Positions 1 through 7,577 are shown, numbered from the stretch's first letter. The stretch is DNA of 12,269 nt from Candidatus Peregrinibacteria bacterium (GCA_030638845.1 DAOWDW010000026.1:1-12269), one strand, 5' to 3'. Program-made: numbers and translations. Notes: generated by a model not told the origin, from the sequence alone.

Positions 1-327
1 ATCTTTTGTTGTTTCTCCTGTACAAGATTTAGCAAACTTTACAGTTAAATTTAAATACTTATTTAAAACTGGCAATAAAGGCTTTTGACTAAATTCAGGA
101 TTTATTTCTCCTTTTGGTCTTCCTTGATGAGAAAGTAAAATAAGAGAACCTCCATTCTCCAAAATATAATTCATACTTGGAAGCATGGCCTGAATTCTAG
201 AATCATCTGTAACTACCCCGTTCACTATTGGCAAATCAAATCCAGCCCTTAAAAGTACTTTTTTCCCTTTTATATCTACATTTTCCAAAGTTTTTTTTGA
301 AAGTTGATCAATCATAATGGTAAGCAT
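1..327 (-). CDS. pgk: Phosphoglycerate kinase, N-terminal part (gene continues beyond the window)
   Basis: Glycolytic enzyme that transfers phosphate between 1,3-bisphosphoglycerate and ADP in the cytoplasm. The 109 visible codons match the PGK N-terminal domain: KVLLRAGFDLP (residues 23-33), a G-x-V-T-D-D-S-R-I segment (about 36-45) and SHQGRPKG (66-73), the usual SHLGRP loop. The gene is open to base 1, so the C-terminal nucleotide-binding domain lies outside. The ATG at 327 is chosen because an AGAGGTGA motif lies 16 bases upstream (344-351); an in-frame ATG at 315 is the alternative. Odd point: the canonical RADFNVP motif that contacts 3-phosphoglycerate reads RAGFDLP, so Asp becomes Gly and Asn becomes Asp. 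The arginine of the DSRI segment and the SHxGRP loop are kept. Identification is firm; whether the changed motif alters catalysis is not known. Confidence 0.93.
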   Translation of the reverse strand, partial: MLTIMIDQLSKKTLENVDIKGKKVLLRAGFDLPIVNGVVTDDSRIQAMLPSMNYILENGGSLILLSHQGRPKGEINPEFSQKPLLPVLNKYLNLTVKFAKSCTGETTKD

Positions 328-422
328 TGTACTTGATGATGAGTCACCTCTCAATTTTTCTAAAAATATGTAAGGCACAAGACGCTAAACGCAAGAATTT
401 CTTATAAATTATGTCTTGAATC

Positions 423-800
423 TTAATTCTTACTATCTACAAACATTAAAATCTTATCAACCGAATGATCATCAAAAAAATATCCAATCAAAACTCCTCC
501 CCTATTATAAATAAATGATGCTTTCCCAGCTTCTTTAGAAGCTAAATCAATAACATCTAAATAAGGTAAAACTAATTTTTGAAGATTTGGTGAAACAATA
601 TAAGCTCTTCTATCAAACAAAAACATATCACTAAAATGTACTAAAAGATCTTTTTCTTTAACGTTATACGAATCCATAAATGCATCTATCCCCTTCTCCA
701 AAAAATACTTATTCCATTCTTTAAGTATTTCAGATTTTTTTGGATGGGCTCCTAATATTCCAAATAATTCGCGAGATGTACTTTGACAAGGTTTAGTCAT
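423..800 (-). CDS. Orphan shikimate dehydrogenase-like substrate-binding domain, probably non-catalytic
   Basis: A 125-residue protein that aligns by eye with the N-terminal domain of AroE. The AroE signature 'LFGxxGxPxxHS' appears as LFGILGAHPKKS; later come PYLDVIDLASKEAGKA (the usual HLDxxxxxAxxIGAVNT) and GVLIGYFFDD (the usual GxLxGYNTD). The NADP-binding half, about 150 residues in AroE, is absent: the gene stops straight after the GYNTD position. Typical active-site residues look lost: the lysine of the NVTxPxK motif aligns with Gln, Asn of NTD is Phe, Asn of AVNT is Ser and the SxS motif is missing; only the Asp of NTD seems kept. The ATG at 800 is preferred because the 12 extra codons from 836 come from a word-iteration repeat. 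It lies directly upstream of pgk on the same strand, 95 bases away. Fold assignment is moderate; function unknown. Confidence 0.6.
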   Translation of the reverse strand: MTKPCQSTSRELFGILGAHPKKSEILKEWNKYFLEKGIDAFMDSYNVKEKDLLVHFSDMFLFDRRAYIVSPNLQKLVLPYLDVIDLASKEAGKASFIYNRGGVLIGYFFDDHSVDKILMFVDSKN

Positions 801-813
801 ACTTAATGATAAG

Positions 814-848
814 AAATTTCGGATTTCGAAATTCAAAATTCGGATTTT
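814..848. repeat. Word-iteration repeat between two divergent genes
   Basis: The words ATTTCGG, ATTTCGAA, ATTCAAA and ATTCGGA follow one another, with a 10-base palindrome ATTTCGAAAT at 823-832. It lies upstream of the AroE-like gene and, if read as coding, would make an artificial N-terminal extension to that gene. Similar but differently worded iterations occur at 1963-2060, 4641-4678, 5808-5834 and 9253-9276. Confidence 0.55.
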
Positions 849-866
849 TACACAACATAACTATAC

Positions 867-872
867 TATAAT
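867..872 (+). promoter_or_regulatory. -10 box of the glycosyl-1-phosphate transferase gene
   Basis: Perfect TATAAT, 25 bases before the ATG at 898, which would give a leader of about 19 bases. No good -35 box is seen. The overlapping TATACT and, on the opposite strand, TATAGT at 865-870 could drive the divergent AroE-like gene. Confidence 0.5.
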
Positions 873-897
873 ACAGCTAATTATTATTAATGCCTTC

Positions 898-1962
898 ATG
901 TTAATGTATTTCTATCCAATAATCATAATTACAATAGTATCTTTTATACTTAGCATTGCTCTGCACTTTGCAGCCATATTTATTTTTCCGACTGTTGGAT
1001 TACTAGATTTTCCAGAAAAATATGGACTCACGAGAAAAAGAATCCCGTACCCAACAGGAATAATTTCAGTTTTGCTTTTCCTTATTATTTTTTCATTATT
1101 TCAAATATTTCTTTACGAGAATTGGTCAATACAAAATATAGGAATTATTGTTGCTGTAATACTTCTATTTATTGTTTCTTTCATAGATGACAAGTATGAA
1201 ATAAAAGCATCTCTAAGAATATTTTTTCAAATTATTGCAGCACTAATAGTTTTTGCAGCAGGTACACGTATATTCTCACTTACAAATCCACTTGAAAACG
1301 TAACTGGTTTTCCAGTTATACCATTAGATACTTTTGTAATACCTTGGCCCGCATTAAGTGATCCTTCAATTGTTGGTGCCTTATTTACAATTATCTGGTT
1401 AGGCATAACAACAAATGCTTTAAATTGGTTTGACGGAATACCAGGACAAGTATCGCTTGTTTCTGCAATAGGCTTTCTTACTATTGGAATTCTTTCAATT
1501 TCTACAAGAATAGATCAGCCAATACTTGCAATTCTTTGCTTTTCCCTTTTTGCAATTGCAGGTGGAGGTTTCTTTTTTGAATTTCCTAAGCAAAAAATAT
1601 TACAAGGAGACACAGGGGCAATGTTTTATGGATTTATGCTTGGAATAGTAACAATTTATGCTGGAGGAAAAGTTGCAACTGCATTCTTAGTTTTAGGTAT
1701 TCCTCTAATAGATTTTATTTTAGTTTTAAATAGAAGACTTATAAAAGGAATACCAATATTTAAAGGAAATACAGAAAACGAACACCTTCATCACAGATTA
1801 CAGAAAAAAGGATGGAGCCAAGGTCATATTATTTTACTTACAGCATCAATTGGTTCTGCATTTGGGATTTCTGCATTATTTTTCACAACTTTTGAAAAAT
1901 TAATAGCAGCTGTGTCTCTGTTTATGGTAATGATTGTATTGTCTATATATACGGAAAAATAG
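898..1962 (+). CDS. WecA/TagO/MraY-family undecaprenyl-phosphate sugar-1-phosphate transferase
   Basis: A polytopic membrane enzyme that would move a HexNAc-1-phosphate from a UDP-sugar to a polyprenyl phosphate on the cytoplasmic face, the first lipid-linked step for cell-wall or surface polysaccharide. The 354 residues hold about ten hydrophobic segments. Family motifs are present in order: IDDKYEIKASLRIFFQ (96-111, the Mg-binding Asp pair at 97-98), NALNWFDGIPG (173-183, usual NxxNxxDGLDG), GDTGAMFYGF (237-246) and ENEHLHHRL (293-301). The HxHHR loop is the hallmark of the WecA/TagO branch rather than MraY. Odd point: the DGLDG motif reads FDGIPG. The start is the ATG at 898; an in-frame ATG at 904 is possible, and no Shine-Dalgarno is seen. 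It faces the M23 peptidase gene tail to tail. The exact sugar cannot be told from sequence. Confidence 0.88.
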   Translation: MLMYFYPIIIITIVSFILSIALHFAAIFIFPTVGLLDFPEKYGLTRKRIPYPTGIISVLLFLIIFSLFQIFLYENWSIQNIGIIVAVILLFIVSFIDDKYEIKASLRIFFQIIAALIVFAAGTRIFSLTNPLENVTGFPVIPLDTFVIPWPALSDPSIVGALFTIIWLGITTNALNWFDGIPGQVSLVSAIGFLTIGILSISTRIDQPILAILCFSLFAIAGGGFFFEFPKQKILQGDTGAMFYGFMLGIVTIYAGGKVATAFLVLGIPLIDFILVLNRRLIKGIPIFKGNTENEHLHHRLQKKGWSQGHIILLTASIGSAFGISALFFTTFEKLIAAVSLFMVMIVLSIYTEK

Positions 1963-1971
1963 GTAGAATAA

Positions 1972-2035
1972 TTGAATAATAGAATATTAGGAAAACTATT
2001 TAACAAAAATTTAATATTAAATCCCTATTATTCAA
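1972..2035. repeat. Inverted repeat and word-iteration tract between convergent genes
   Basis: TTGAATAATAG (1972-1982) and its exact complement CTATTATTCAA (2025-2035) are 11-base arms around a 42-base AT-rich loop. The surrounding tract 1963-2060 iterates words such as TAATAGAATA and ATTACTC. It fills the gap between two genes ending toward each other and may help termination both ways, but has no T-run directly after either arm. Confidence 0.4.
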
Positions 2036-2055
2036 ATATTCTATTACTCTATTAC

Positions 2056-3600
2056 TCAATTAGAAGCAACAAGTTCTTCATACACCATTGGCTTGCTTTG
2101 ATTCGTAAATGGCTTAGCCTGCAAAATAATAGTTCTTCTTCCTCTCGGTAATATGTAAAACGTAGCTTCACCATTTATAAAATCTAATCTCTTTAACATA
2201 TCGGGTTTAAACTCTGCTTCACCATATCCTGTTCGTAAATATATATCAGATGAAAGATTTGGATTTATCACAGTATGTCCATTTTCATCTAAAAGAGTAA
2301 CTATTACCTTTTCCCATTCTCTTCCTGAATAACTTCCATCATGATGAAAGGAAACATTGGATACATTTGAAGAACCACTATTTACATTTATTGAATTATT
2401 AGAAACATTAACCTTCTCCTTAATTGAAGAAACAGAATCCTTGCCATATCTTGCCCTAAGTAATCTTTCAGCAATCCGCTTCTTTCTTGCATCTTCCACT
2501 CTCATAGATCTAGACAATTTACGAACTGAAGATGGAGCTATTACTTGATTAGATTCATTATCTTTTTCAGATAAAATAGAAATTTCTTTAGGCTGGTCTA
2601 AGTTTATTGCAACAAGAGTTGTTGTTACCCCTCTTGATTTCATTCTGTCTAATTTTCTTTGTTCTACAGATGAAAGTAATGTTTTTGGCTTAGAATCTTT
2701 TTTAGCAATAACTGTATTGTTTACTGCAGAATAATTTGCCTGAACATAAAGCATAGGACTAATTGTATATTTAGATACTCTTTCGCTATGAAGACCTGCA
2801 TTAACTGCTTGTACAGTTGTCATACCTGCAGATTTTTGTTCTTCTACGGTAAAGGGCCAATATGGATGCCAAGGAGCATCTTCTGTATCTATTTGAAAAT
2901 GTAAATGAGGTCCGGAAGCAAAACCAGTTTGACCGGAAGTACCTATTTCTTCTCCTTTTCCAACAATATTTCCTGCAAACACCATTGTAGTATTTAGATG
3001 GGCATAAGCAGAATACAATGTAGTAGTTTTCCTTGGATTTCTAGGATCTGGAACATTTGGATGACGAATAACAATAGCATTACCAAATCCTCCACCAGAC
3101 TTAACTTCATGAACAATACCATTTGCTATTGAGCGAATAGGGGTACCAATAGGAACTCTTATATCTACACCAGGATGACCTCCAGAACCTTCTGCTTCTC
3201 CAGTATATGTTCCCATAAATGAAACAGAATAATGTACAGAATTAACAGAAGTAGATTTCGTATATTTTGGTAAAGGCACAAAAGCATCAGAAGGAACTTG
3301 TCTGTAAGTATGACTTATTGGATTTCCTCCATATGAATTCCAAAGTCTATAGTTTGGTACTTTTTCTATAGGAGAAACTGTCCCTGTATATACAATTTCT
3401 TCACTACCAAGAACAGATGCCCAAAATAAATACCAGCCATGTTGACCAACCATATTCCCCATTACAAAAGCAAGAAGAGATAAAGTTGCTATCCAAAATG
3501 AACTTCGTTGACTAACATAGTAAAGTGGATGCGGTTCTTTTTTCGCATCAAGTGGCCTAAGGCTAAAGCCGAACTTACGGCGACTTACAATTTTGGTCAT
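2056..3600 (-). CDS. Membrane-anchored M23 family metallopeptidase with C-terminal Ig-like domain
   Basis: Predicted peptidoglycan endopeptidase acting outside the membrane. Of 514 residues, 1-32 are basic and cytoplasmic, about 33-52 form one hydrophobic anchor, and about 115-240 are the LytM/M23 domain. Zinc ligands and catalytic residues are visible: H142 and D146 in GGHPGVD, H201 in YAHL, and H232/H234 in GPHLHF, so the enzyme looks active. The GGGFGNAIVIRH segment is typical of the family. A Lys/Arg-rich, Ser/Asn-rich linker (about 300-425) leads to a beta-rich tail (430-496: VIVTLLDENGHTV, then NGEATFYILPRG) resembling a bacterial Ig-like (Big_1-type) domain. This is the only gene here ending in TGA. 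It is divergent from tsaE and has its own promoter; no Shine-Dalgarno. The peptidase call is firm, the Ig-like call moderate. Confidence 0.92.
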   Translation of the reverse strand: MTKIVSRRKFGFSLRPLDAKKEPHPLYYVSQRSSFWIATLSLLAFVMGNMVGQHGWYLFWASVLGSEEIVYTGTVSPIEKVPNYRLWNSYGGNPISHTYRQVPSDAFVPLPKYTKSTSVNSVHYSVSFMGTYTGEAEGSGGHPGVDIRVPIGTPIRSIANGIVHEVKSGGGFGNAIVIRHPNVPDPRNPRKTTTLYSAYAHLNTTMVFAGNIVGKGEEIGTSGQTGFASGPHLHFQIDTEDAPWHPYWPFTVEEQKSAGMTTVQAVNAGLHSERVSKYTISPMLYVQANYSAVNNTVIAKKDSKPKTLLSSVEQRKLDRMKSRGVTTTLVAINLDQPKEISILSEKDNESNQVIAPSSVRKLSRSMRVEDARKKRIAERLLRARYGKDSVSSIKEKVNVSNNSINVNSGSSNVSNVSFHHDGSYSGREWEKVIVTLLDENGHTVINPNLSSDIYLRTGYGEAEFKPDMLKRLDFINGEATFYILPRGRRTIILQAKPFTNQSKPMVYEELVASN

Positions 3601-3624
3601 TAGATTTGTATTTATTTCTATACT

Positions 3625-3653
3625 ATTATAACATTTTTAACTAGTTACTGCAA
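3625..3653 (-). promoter_or_regulatory. Promoter of the M23 peptidase gene
   Basis: Reading the minus strand, TTGCAG (3653-3648), a 17-base spacer and a perfect TATAAT (3630-3625) form a sigma70-type promoter. The expected start site near 3618 gives a leader of about 17 bases before the ATG at 3600. The -35 box touches the ATG of the divergent tsaE gene at 3653, so the two transcription units share this 52-base gap. Confidence 0.65.
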
Positions 3654-4648
3654 TGTATGAAAAAGTCCAAATTTGGCTTCCAGATGCTAAAAAGACACGA
3701 AAGTGCGGTTTTTCACTATTTAATACAATATACAAACCTGTAGATATACTACTTAAAGGTGAAATAGGAGCTGGAAAAACAACATTCTTACATGGCTTTG
3801 CTGAAGCTTTAGGGGTAAATGGAGCTGTACGAAGCCCAACATTTGCACTTGAAAATAGGCACAATACAAGTAAGTGGGGAGAATTATTACATATAGATTT
3901 GTACAGATTGGATGAAAATAAAGCTAAAGAACTTTATGATCAAACAGAAGATCATGAAGGAATAAGATGTATAGAATGGGCAGAAAGACTTAAAAATATA
4001 GATATTGAATCAATTATTATTGAATTAGATGACAGGAAAGATAACAACGGAAGAAATTTAAAAATAATATTTAATGATGCATTACTCCCCTCTTTAGAAG
4101 AAATTAAATCTTGGAGAAAGAAATTTGAACTACCAGAAAACGTTTGTAAACATTGCGATGCCGTTGCTGAAGTATGCAAAGAAATTGGAGAACAATTTAT
4201 AAAAGAAGGATACATAATAAGAATAAATGCAATTATAAAAGCTGCCTTAGTACATGATTTATTTAGATTTGTAGATTTTAAAGCAGGTGCATCTCATGAT
4301 AGAGACGAAATCATACAACCTAAAATATGGGAAGAAATTAAGGAAGAACATCCAGCACAAAAACACGAAGAGGTATGTGAAAAGTTTTTAAAGAAACAAG
4401 GCTATAGAGTTTTATCTGAAATTGTAAAAACACACGGTGTTAGATCTTTGCCATATAATCCAATGACAATAGAGCAAAAAATTCTTTTCTATGCAGACAA
4501 AAGAGTAATTTTAGATAAGAAGGTAACACTAAAAGAACGATTTGATGATTTTGTTACAAGATATGGAGACGGAATTTGGACTAAGCACGCAGAAAAATGG
4601 TACGAGCAAGCAAAAGAGATAGAAGAAGAACTGAATAAAATGAAATAA
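3653..4648 (+). CDS. tsaE: TsaE (t6A37 tRNA modification ATPase) fused to an HD-family phosphohydrolase domain
   Basis: TsaE is the ATPase partner of TsaB/TsaD in making N6-threonylcarbamoyladenosine at position 37 of ANN-decoding tRNAs. Residues about 20-145 carry its features: Walker A GEIGAGKT (36-43), VRSPTFALENRH (59-70), ELLHIDLYRLDEN (77-89) and IRCIEWAERL (104-113). TsaE is normally about 150 residues; this protein has 331. The extra half (about 160-320) looks like an HD metal-dependent phosphohydrolase: H168, the HD pair H201-D202 in AALVHDLFRF, H261 and D282 in LFYADKR, all spaced as in that superfamily. The reading frame is continuous with no sign of two overlapping genes. The ATG at 3653 lacks a Shine-Dalgarno. 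TsaE is firm; the HD domain is well supported, its substrate unknown. Confidence 0.88.
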   Translation: MYEKVQIWLPDAKKTRKCGFSLFNTIYKPVDILLKGEIGAGKTTFLHGFAEALGVNGAVRSPTFALENRHNTSKWGELLHIDLYRLDENKAKELYDQTEDHEGIRCIEWAERLKNIDIESIIIELDDRKDNNGRNLKIIFNDALLPSLEEIKSWRKKFELPENVCKHCDAVAEVCKEIGEQFIKEGYIIRINAIIKAALVHDLFRFVDFKAGASHDRDEIIQPKIWEEIKEEHPAQKHEEVCEKFLKKQGYRVLSEIVKTHGVRSLPYNPMTIEQKILFYADKRVILDKKVTLKERFDDFVTRYGDGIWTKHAEKWYEQAKEIEEELNKMK

Positions 4649-4678
4649 ATAAAAGAAATAAAGTAAATAAAATAAATG
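4641..4678. repeat. Word-iteration tract (ATAAA/ATAAG) at the tsaE 3' end
   Basis: The words AATAAATAAAAG, AAATAAAG, TAAATAAA and ATAAAT follow one another from just before the tsaE stop into the gap with the convergent membrane-protein gene. No hairpin terminator is seen in this gap. Confidence 0.45.
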
Positions 4679-4708
4679 GTGGAAAATATTTTCGCACTTC
4701 TTTCATTT

Positions 4709-5296
4709 CTATAATCGCCAAGGCAAAAGTTCATCCATTAATATATTTCTTACCAAAACATTATCTACATGCATAACTTCAGCAGAAACTACTAAAAGAA
4801 ATAATGAAATCCCCACAAATGAAAAGCATAGCTTATCTAGCTGGCTCCAGCCTTTGTTTAACCTTGGATGAGTTTGTTCTAAGTAGTGATGAATATGTGA
4901 AACAATTTTTAAAAAATGATGTAGAATCTTAATTTTTGGAAGAAGAATTGCAACAGTTCTAAGAACAGACATTTCTGCTCTCATAAGACCCGAAACACTT
5001 GCAACACCAATGCTATGATGCAAATAAACTGCAAAAACCAAACCAACCATAAGTAAAGTAACATCTAATAAACTTTCTCTAACTGTTGCCTCTATTGTTA
5101 ATCGCCAAGAAAAACCATGTCGCTCTCTATACTTAATTATATCTAAAGCCATATGCAACAATACTAAAAAGGCAAAAGCACCTAAGTTAAGCATTGCAGC
5201 AACTATTAAAGTAAGTACAAGATATCCTGCATGAAATGCAGGTAAATCATCATGTACGTAGGCAAATGCCTTTACAAAAGTAATTGAATGAGACAT
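4709..5296 (-). CDS. Multi-pass membrane protein of unknown function
   Basis: I do not recognise the family. The 195 residues have clear hydrophobic segments at about 24-52, 76-103 and 155-176, and a weaker one at 108-120, suggesting three or four membrane spans. The cytoplasmic or loop parts are basic and rich in histidine (LHHFLKIVSHIHHYLEQTH at about 125-143, and LHH at 92-94), which could bind metal, though no known motif is formed. It has a TATAAT box 22 bases before its ATG and stands alone between convergent tsaE and a divergent small gene. The ATG at 5296 is the first in frame after that promoter; no Shine-Dalgarno is visible. Confidence 0.7.
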   Translation of the reverse strand: MSHSITFVKAFAYVHDDLPAFHAGYLVLTLIVAAMLNLGAFAFLVLLHMALDIIKYRERHGFSWRLTIEATVRESLLDVTLLMVGLVFAVYLHHSIGVASVSGLMRAEMSVLRTVAILLPKIKILHHFLKIVSHIHHYLEQTHPRLNKGWSQLDKLCFSFVGISLFLLVVSAEVMHVDNVLVRNILMDELLPWRL

Positions 5297-5318
5297 ATTT
5301 TTATTTATATGTATATAT

Positions 5319-5324
5319 ATTATA
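5319..5324 (-). promoter_or_regulatory. -10 box of the multi-pass membrane protein gene
   Basis: Perfect TATAAT on the minus strand, 22 bases before the ATG at 5296; the expected leader is about 16 bases. No clear -35 box in the AT-rich upstream sequence. Confidence 0.45.
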
Positions 5325-5387
5325 AAATATTTTAAGAATAAAGTCTAGCCCCAACTTCTATCACCTGCAAGAAACACCCAAAGAGTC

Positions 5388-5396
5388 TGATATAAT
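5388..5396 (+). promoter_or_regulatory. Extended -10 promoter giving a probable leaderless mRNA
   Basis: TGATATAAT is a perfect extended -10 (TGn plus TATAAT). Transcription would start near 5403-5404, exactly at the ATG at 5404, so the message probably has no leader. The ATG at 5395 overlaps the -10 box and so cannot be the start of this transcript. Confidence 0.6.
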
Positions 5397-5403
5397 GATT
5401 TTG

Positions 5404-5796
5404 ATGACAAATGATGATTACGTAAAAAAAATGCAGGCACAAGACGAAATGACGGAAGAAGAACAAAAAATAGCTGGAGCGCCAATACAAGGAAACATTT
5501 CAAATGAGCATAAAAGCTTTGCAGAAACTCTTCTTTCACTTATTAAATCTGGAGAAATTGATCCTGAAGATAATAAATCATTTTTAAACATAGAAACATA
5601 CGAATCACTAGATGAAGACTGGAAAGATAAAACTGATCTCTCACTTGTAAACATATCTCAACAAATAAAACTAATTGCAAATTTATGTAGCCTTCCAAAT
5701 TTTTCAATTGATTCTCCACAACTACAGACAATGGTAGAACAATTATGGCAAATGAAACAAAAGATAGAAGAAAAGCATGATGTATTTAAGTTTTAA
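5404..5796 (+). CDS. Small acidic protein of unknown function
   Basis: A 130-residue soluble protein, strongly acidic in its first half (MTNDDYVKK, then DEMTEEEQK) and probably helical, with a C-terminal half of alternating hydrophobic residues (SLVNISQQIKLIANL at about 82-96, then TMVEQLWQMKQKIEEKHDV at about 109-127). No motif I can name. I start at 5404, not 5395, because the extended -10 promoter ends at 5396. Codon use and base composition match the neighbours, and the frame is intact, so it is very likely real. It is convergent with miaA, 30 bases away stop to stop. Confidence 0.75.
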   Translation: MTNDDYVKKMQAQDEMTEEEQKIAGAPIQGNISNEHKSFAETLLSLIKSGEIDPEDNKSFLNIETYESLDEDWKDKTDLSLVNISQQIKLIANLCSLPNFSIDSPQLQTMVEQLWQMKQKIEEKHDVFKF

Positions 5797-5807
5797 TATA
5801 ATTACTA

Positions 5808-5834
5808 AGCTATTAGCTGTGAGCAATTAGCTAT
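5808..5834. repeat. Word-iteration repeat (AGCTATTAGCT) between convergent genes
   Basis: AGCTATTAGCT and AATTAGCTAT iterate the words TTAGCT and AGCTA in direct and inverted order. The tract includes the miaA stop codon (5827-5829), so the last miaA codons come from it. Inverted copies could form a weak hairpin between the two gene ends. Confidence 0.5.
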
Positions 5835-6777
5835 CATTTAAAGAAAGCCAATTTATCCTATCATCTCCTCTCCACCACGTCATCTGTCTTTTTGCATATT
5901 GTCTAGATTTAGCAGAAATTTTTTCAGATAACTCTTTCATAGGAATATTCATACCATTTTTTAAAAAAGAATAAATTTCTCTATATCCACAACTTTTCAT
6001 TCCTGGATCTTTCTCTGTATATCCCATTTCTATCAATTTTTCTACTTCCTTTATCCAACCAGAATTTAGCATTGAGTCTGTTCTTATATTTATTATTTCA
6101 ACTAAATCGTTTCTTTCTTTTTTCATACCAAAAATTAAAGTATCAAATTTTTTGTTATTACCAGTTCTTAATTCCGAATTTGGAACAGCTGAAGATTTTG
6201 GGGTTTTTGTAAGCTCATGAATTTCCAATGCCCGAATAAGACGTGGCATATTGTTTTGATGAATTTTTTCAGCAGTTTTAGGGTCTACCCTACATAACTT
6301 TTCATAAAGAGATTTGCCGTTATCCTTTTCATATTCTTTTATAAATCTATCTCTAATTTCTGGAGTAGTACTAGGAGCCATACTCAAACCATCAATTATC
6401 GAACTTATATAAAGCATAGAACCACCAACTAAAATTGGGATTTTCCCTCTATCAATTATATCTTCTACAACTTTAGTTGCTTCTATTTGATACCAACCTG
6501 CAGTAGATTCTTCATTTGGATCTAAAATATCAATTAAATGATGAGTTATCCCCTGTTTTTCTTCTTCAGTTATTTTTGCAGTACCAATATTTAAGTACTT
6601 ATAAAACTGACGTGAGTCTGCATTTACAATTTCTACATTGCCAATGTGTTTAGCTAGCTGAATTGAAAAAGAAGTCTTTCCACTGGCTGTAGGACCCAAT
6701 ACTACTAAAAGAGGTCTTTTAGAATTTTTTAGATGAGTAGAAATTAAGGATGCCGAATCTGCATGTAAAGTACTCAT
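5827..6777 (-). CDS. miaA: tRNA dimethylallyltransferase (i6A37 synthesis)
   Basis: Transfers a dimethylallyl group to N6 of A37 in tRNAs reading UNN codons. Motifs, numbered from the chosen start: P-loop GPTASGKT (28-35), ADSRQFYKYLNIGTAK (53-68), GITHHLIDILDP (76-87), GGSMLYIS (118-125), RLIRALEIHELTKTP (179-193), CGYREI (263-268) and KRQMTWWR (296-303). The 316-residue length is usual for MiaA. An upstream in-frame ATG at 6876 would add 33 residues unlike MiaA and run into the divergent clpP promoter, so I take 6777; a TATTAT box lies 17 bases before it. Odd point: residues about 196-210 (SAVPNSELRTGNNKK), between the RALEI helix and the next strand, look like an in-frame word-iteration insertion. 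It is divergent from clpP. Confidence 0.94.
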   Translation of the reverse strand: MSTLHADSASLISTHLKNSKRPLLVVLGPTASGKTSFSIQLAKHIGNVEIVNADSRQFYKYLNIGTAKITEEEKQGITHHLIDILDPNEESTAGWYQIEATKVVEDIIDRGKIPILVGGSMLYISSIIDGLSMAPSTTPEIRDRFIKEYEKDNGKSLYEKLCRVDPKTAEKIHQNNMPRLIRALEIHELTKTPKSSAVPNSELRTGNNKKFDTLIFGMKKERNDLVEIINIRTDSMLNSGWIKEVEKLIEMGYTEKDPGMKSCGYREIYSFLKNGMNIPMKELSEKISAKSRQYAKRQMTWWRGDDRINWLSLNDS

Positions 6778-6856
6778 AACATGACTATTGTGCCATAATA
6801 CTAATATCTTGCCCACTGCCGAAAAAAAGTAAAATACGGTATTATGTATATGAAAA

Positions 6857-6862
6857 TATAAT
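6857..6862 (+). promoter_or_regulatory. -10 box of clpP
   Basis: Perfect TATAAT, 25 bases before the clpP ATG at 6888, predicting a leader of about 19 bases. No recognisable -35 or Shine-Dalgarno. The spacing matches the other single-gene promoters in this window. Confidence 0.5.
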
Positions 6863-6887
6863 TTCTTTATTACCAATTTAGCAACCC

Positions 6888-7529
6888 ATGCACCCTAAAA
6901 TACAATCAATTGCAAAAGGAATATCCGATGGCAAAGTAACGCCTTCAAATACATTAATACCAACTGTAATAGAAAAAACACAGTTTGGTGAACGTGTTTA
7001 TGATATATATTCTAGGCTACTTGAAGAACGAATTATTTTCATGGGCACACCCATAAATGACGACATGGCAAACAGTATAATTGCTCAACTGCTTTTCTTA
7101 GAAAAGCAAGATTCTAAAAAAGATATTACTCTTTACGTAAACTCTCCAGGAGGGCAAGTAAGTTCTACTCTCGCAATGTACGATACCATGCAATACGTAC
7201 AACCAGATATTTCTACAGTTTGTCTTGGAATGGCAGCTAGTGGCGGAGCGATAATTTTAATGTCTGGAGCTAAGGGTAAACGTTTTGCATTAAAACATTC
7301 AGAAATTATGATTCACCAACCACTTGGTGGAACAGAAGGGCAAGCAACAGATATTGCAATACATGCAGACCACATAATTAAAACTAAAGATTTACTAAAC
7401 GAAATGATTTCTAATCATAGTGGTCAAGATATTGAAAAAGTAAAAGTAGATACAGAAAGAGATAAATTTATGAAAGCTGATGAAGCACTTGCCTATGGAT
7501 TGATAGATAAAATTATTGAGAAGAAATAA
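6888..7529 (+). CDS. clpP: ATP-dependent Clp protease proteolytic subunit
   Basis: Serine protease that forms the double heptameric chamber fed by ClpX/ClpA/ClpC in the cytoplasm. The 213 residues align throughout with Clp[24 protein letters not shown] start the core at residue 23, followed by NSPGG (85-89). The catalytic triad is intact: S118 in GMAASGGA, H143 in MIHQPLGG and D192 in DTERDKFM. The residue after the catalytic Ser is Gly where Met is usual (AASMGA). The roughly 22 residues before the core could be a propeptide. No clp ATPase gene is beside it. A strong hairpin terminator follows immediately and is shared with the convergent DoxX-like gene. Confidence 0.97.
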   Translation: MHPKIQSIAKGISDGKVTPSNTLIPTVIEKTQFGERVYDIYSRLLEERIIFMGTPINDDMANSIIAQLLFLEKQDSKKDITLYVNSPGGQVSSTLAMYDTMQYVQPDISTVCLGMAASGGAIILMSGAKGKRFALKHSEIMIHQPLGGTEGQATDIAIHADHIIKTKDLLNEMISNHSGQDIEKVKVDTERDKFMKADEALAYGLIDKIIEKK

Positions 7530-7533
7530 ATAT

Positions 7534-7565
7534 AAAAAAAGCCTTCTAAATTTAGAAGGCTTTTT
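7534..7565. terminator. Bidirectional intrinsic terminator between clpP and the DoxX-like gene
   Basis: A perfect 20-base palindrome GCCTTCTAAATTTAGAAGGC (7541-7560) is preceded by seven A and followed by five T. It therefore works as a rho-independent terminator on both strands, for clpP rightward and for the membrane-protein gene leftward, which ends at 7578. It is by far the clearest terminator in the window. Confidence 0.92.
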
Positions 7566-7577
7566 AAGTTCAAATAT

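Noticed and set aside
5395..5403. Start of the small acidic protein at the ATG at 5395
   Set aside because: This ATG overlaps the extended -10 box, so it would not be in the transcript from that promoter.
6778..6876. N-terminal extension of miaA by 33 residues
   Set aside because: The residues do not resemble MiaA and would overlap the clpP promoter; the shorter form has the normal family length.
7541..7560. 20-base palindrome as an attachment or recombination site
   Set aside because: Flanking A-run and T-run and its place between two convergent gene ends make it a plain bidirectional terminator.
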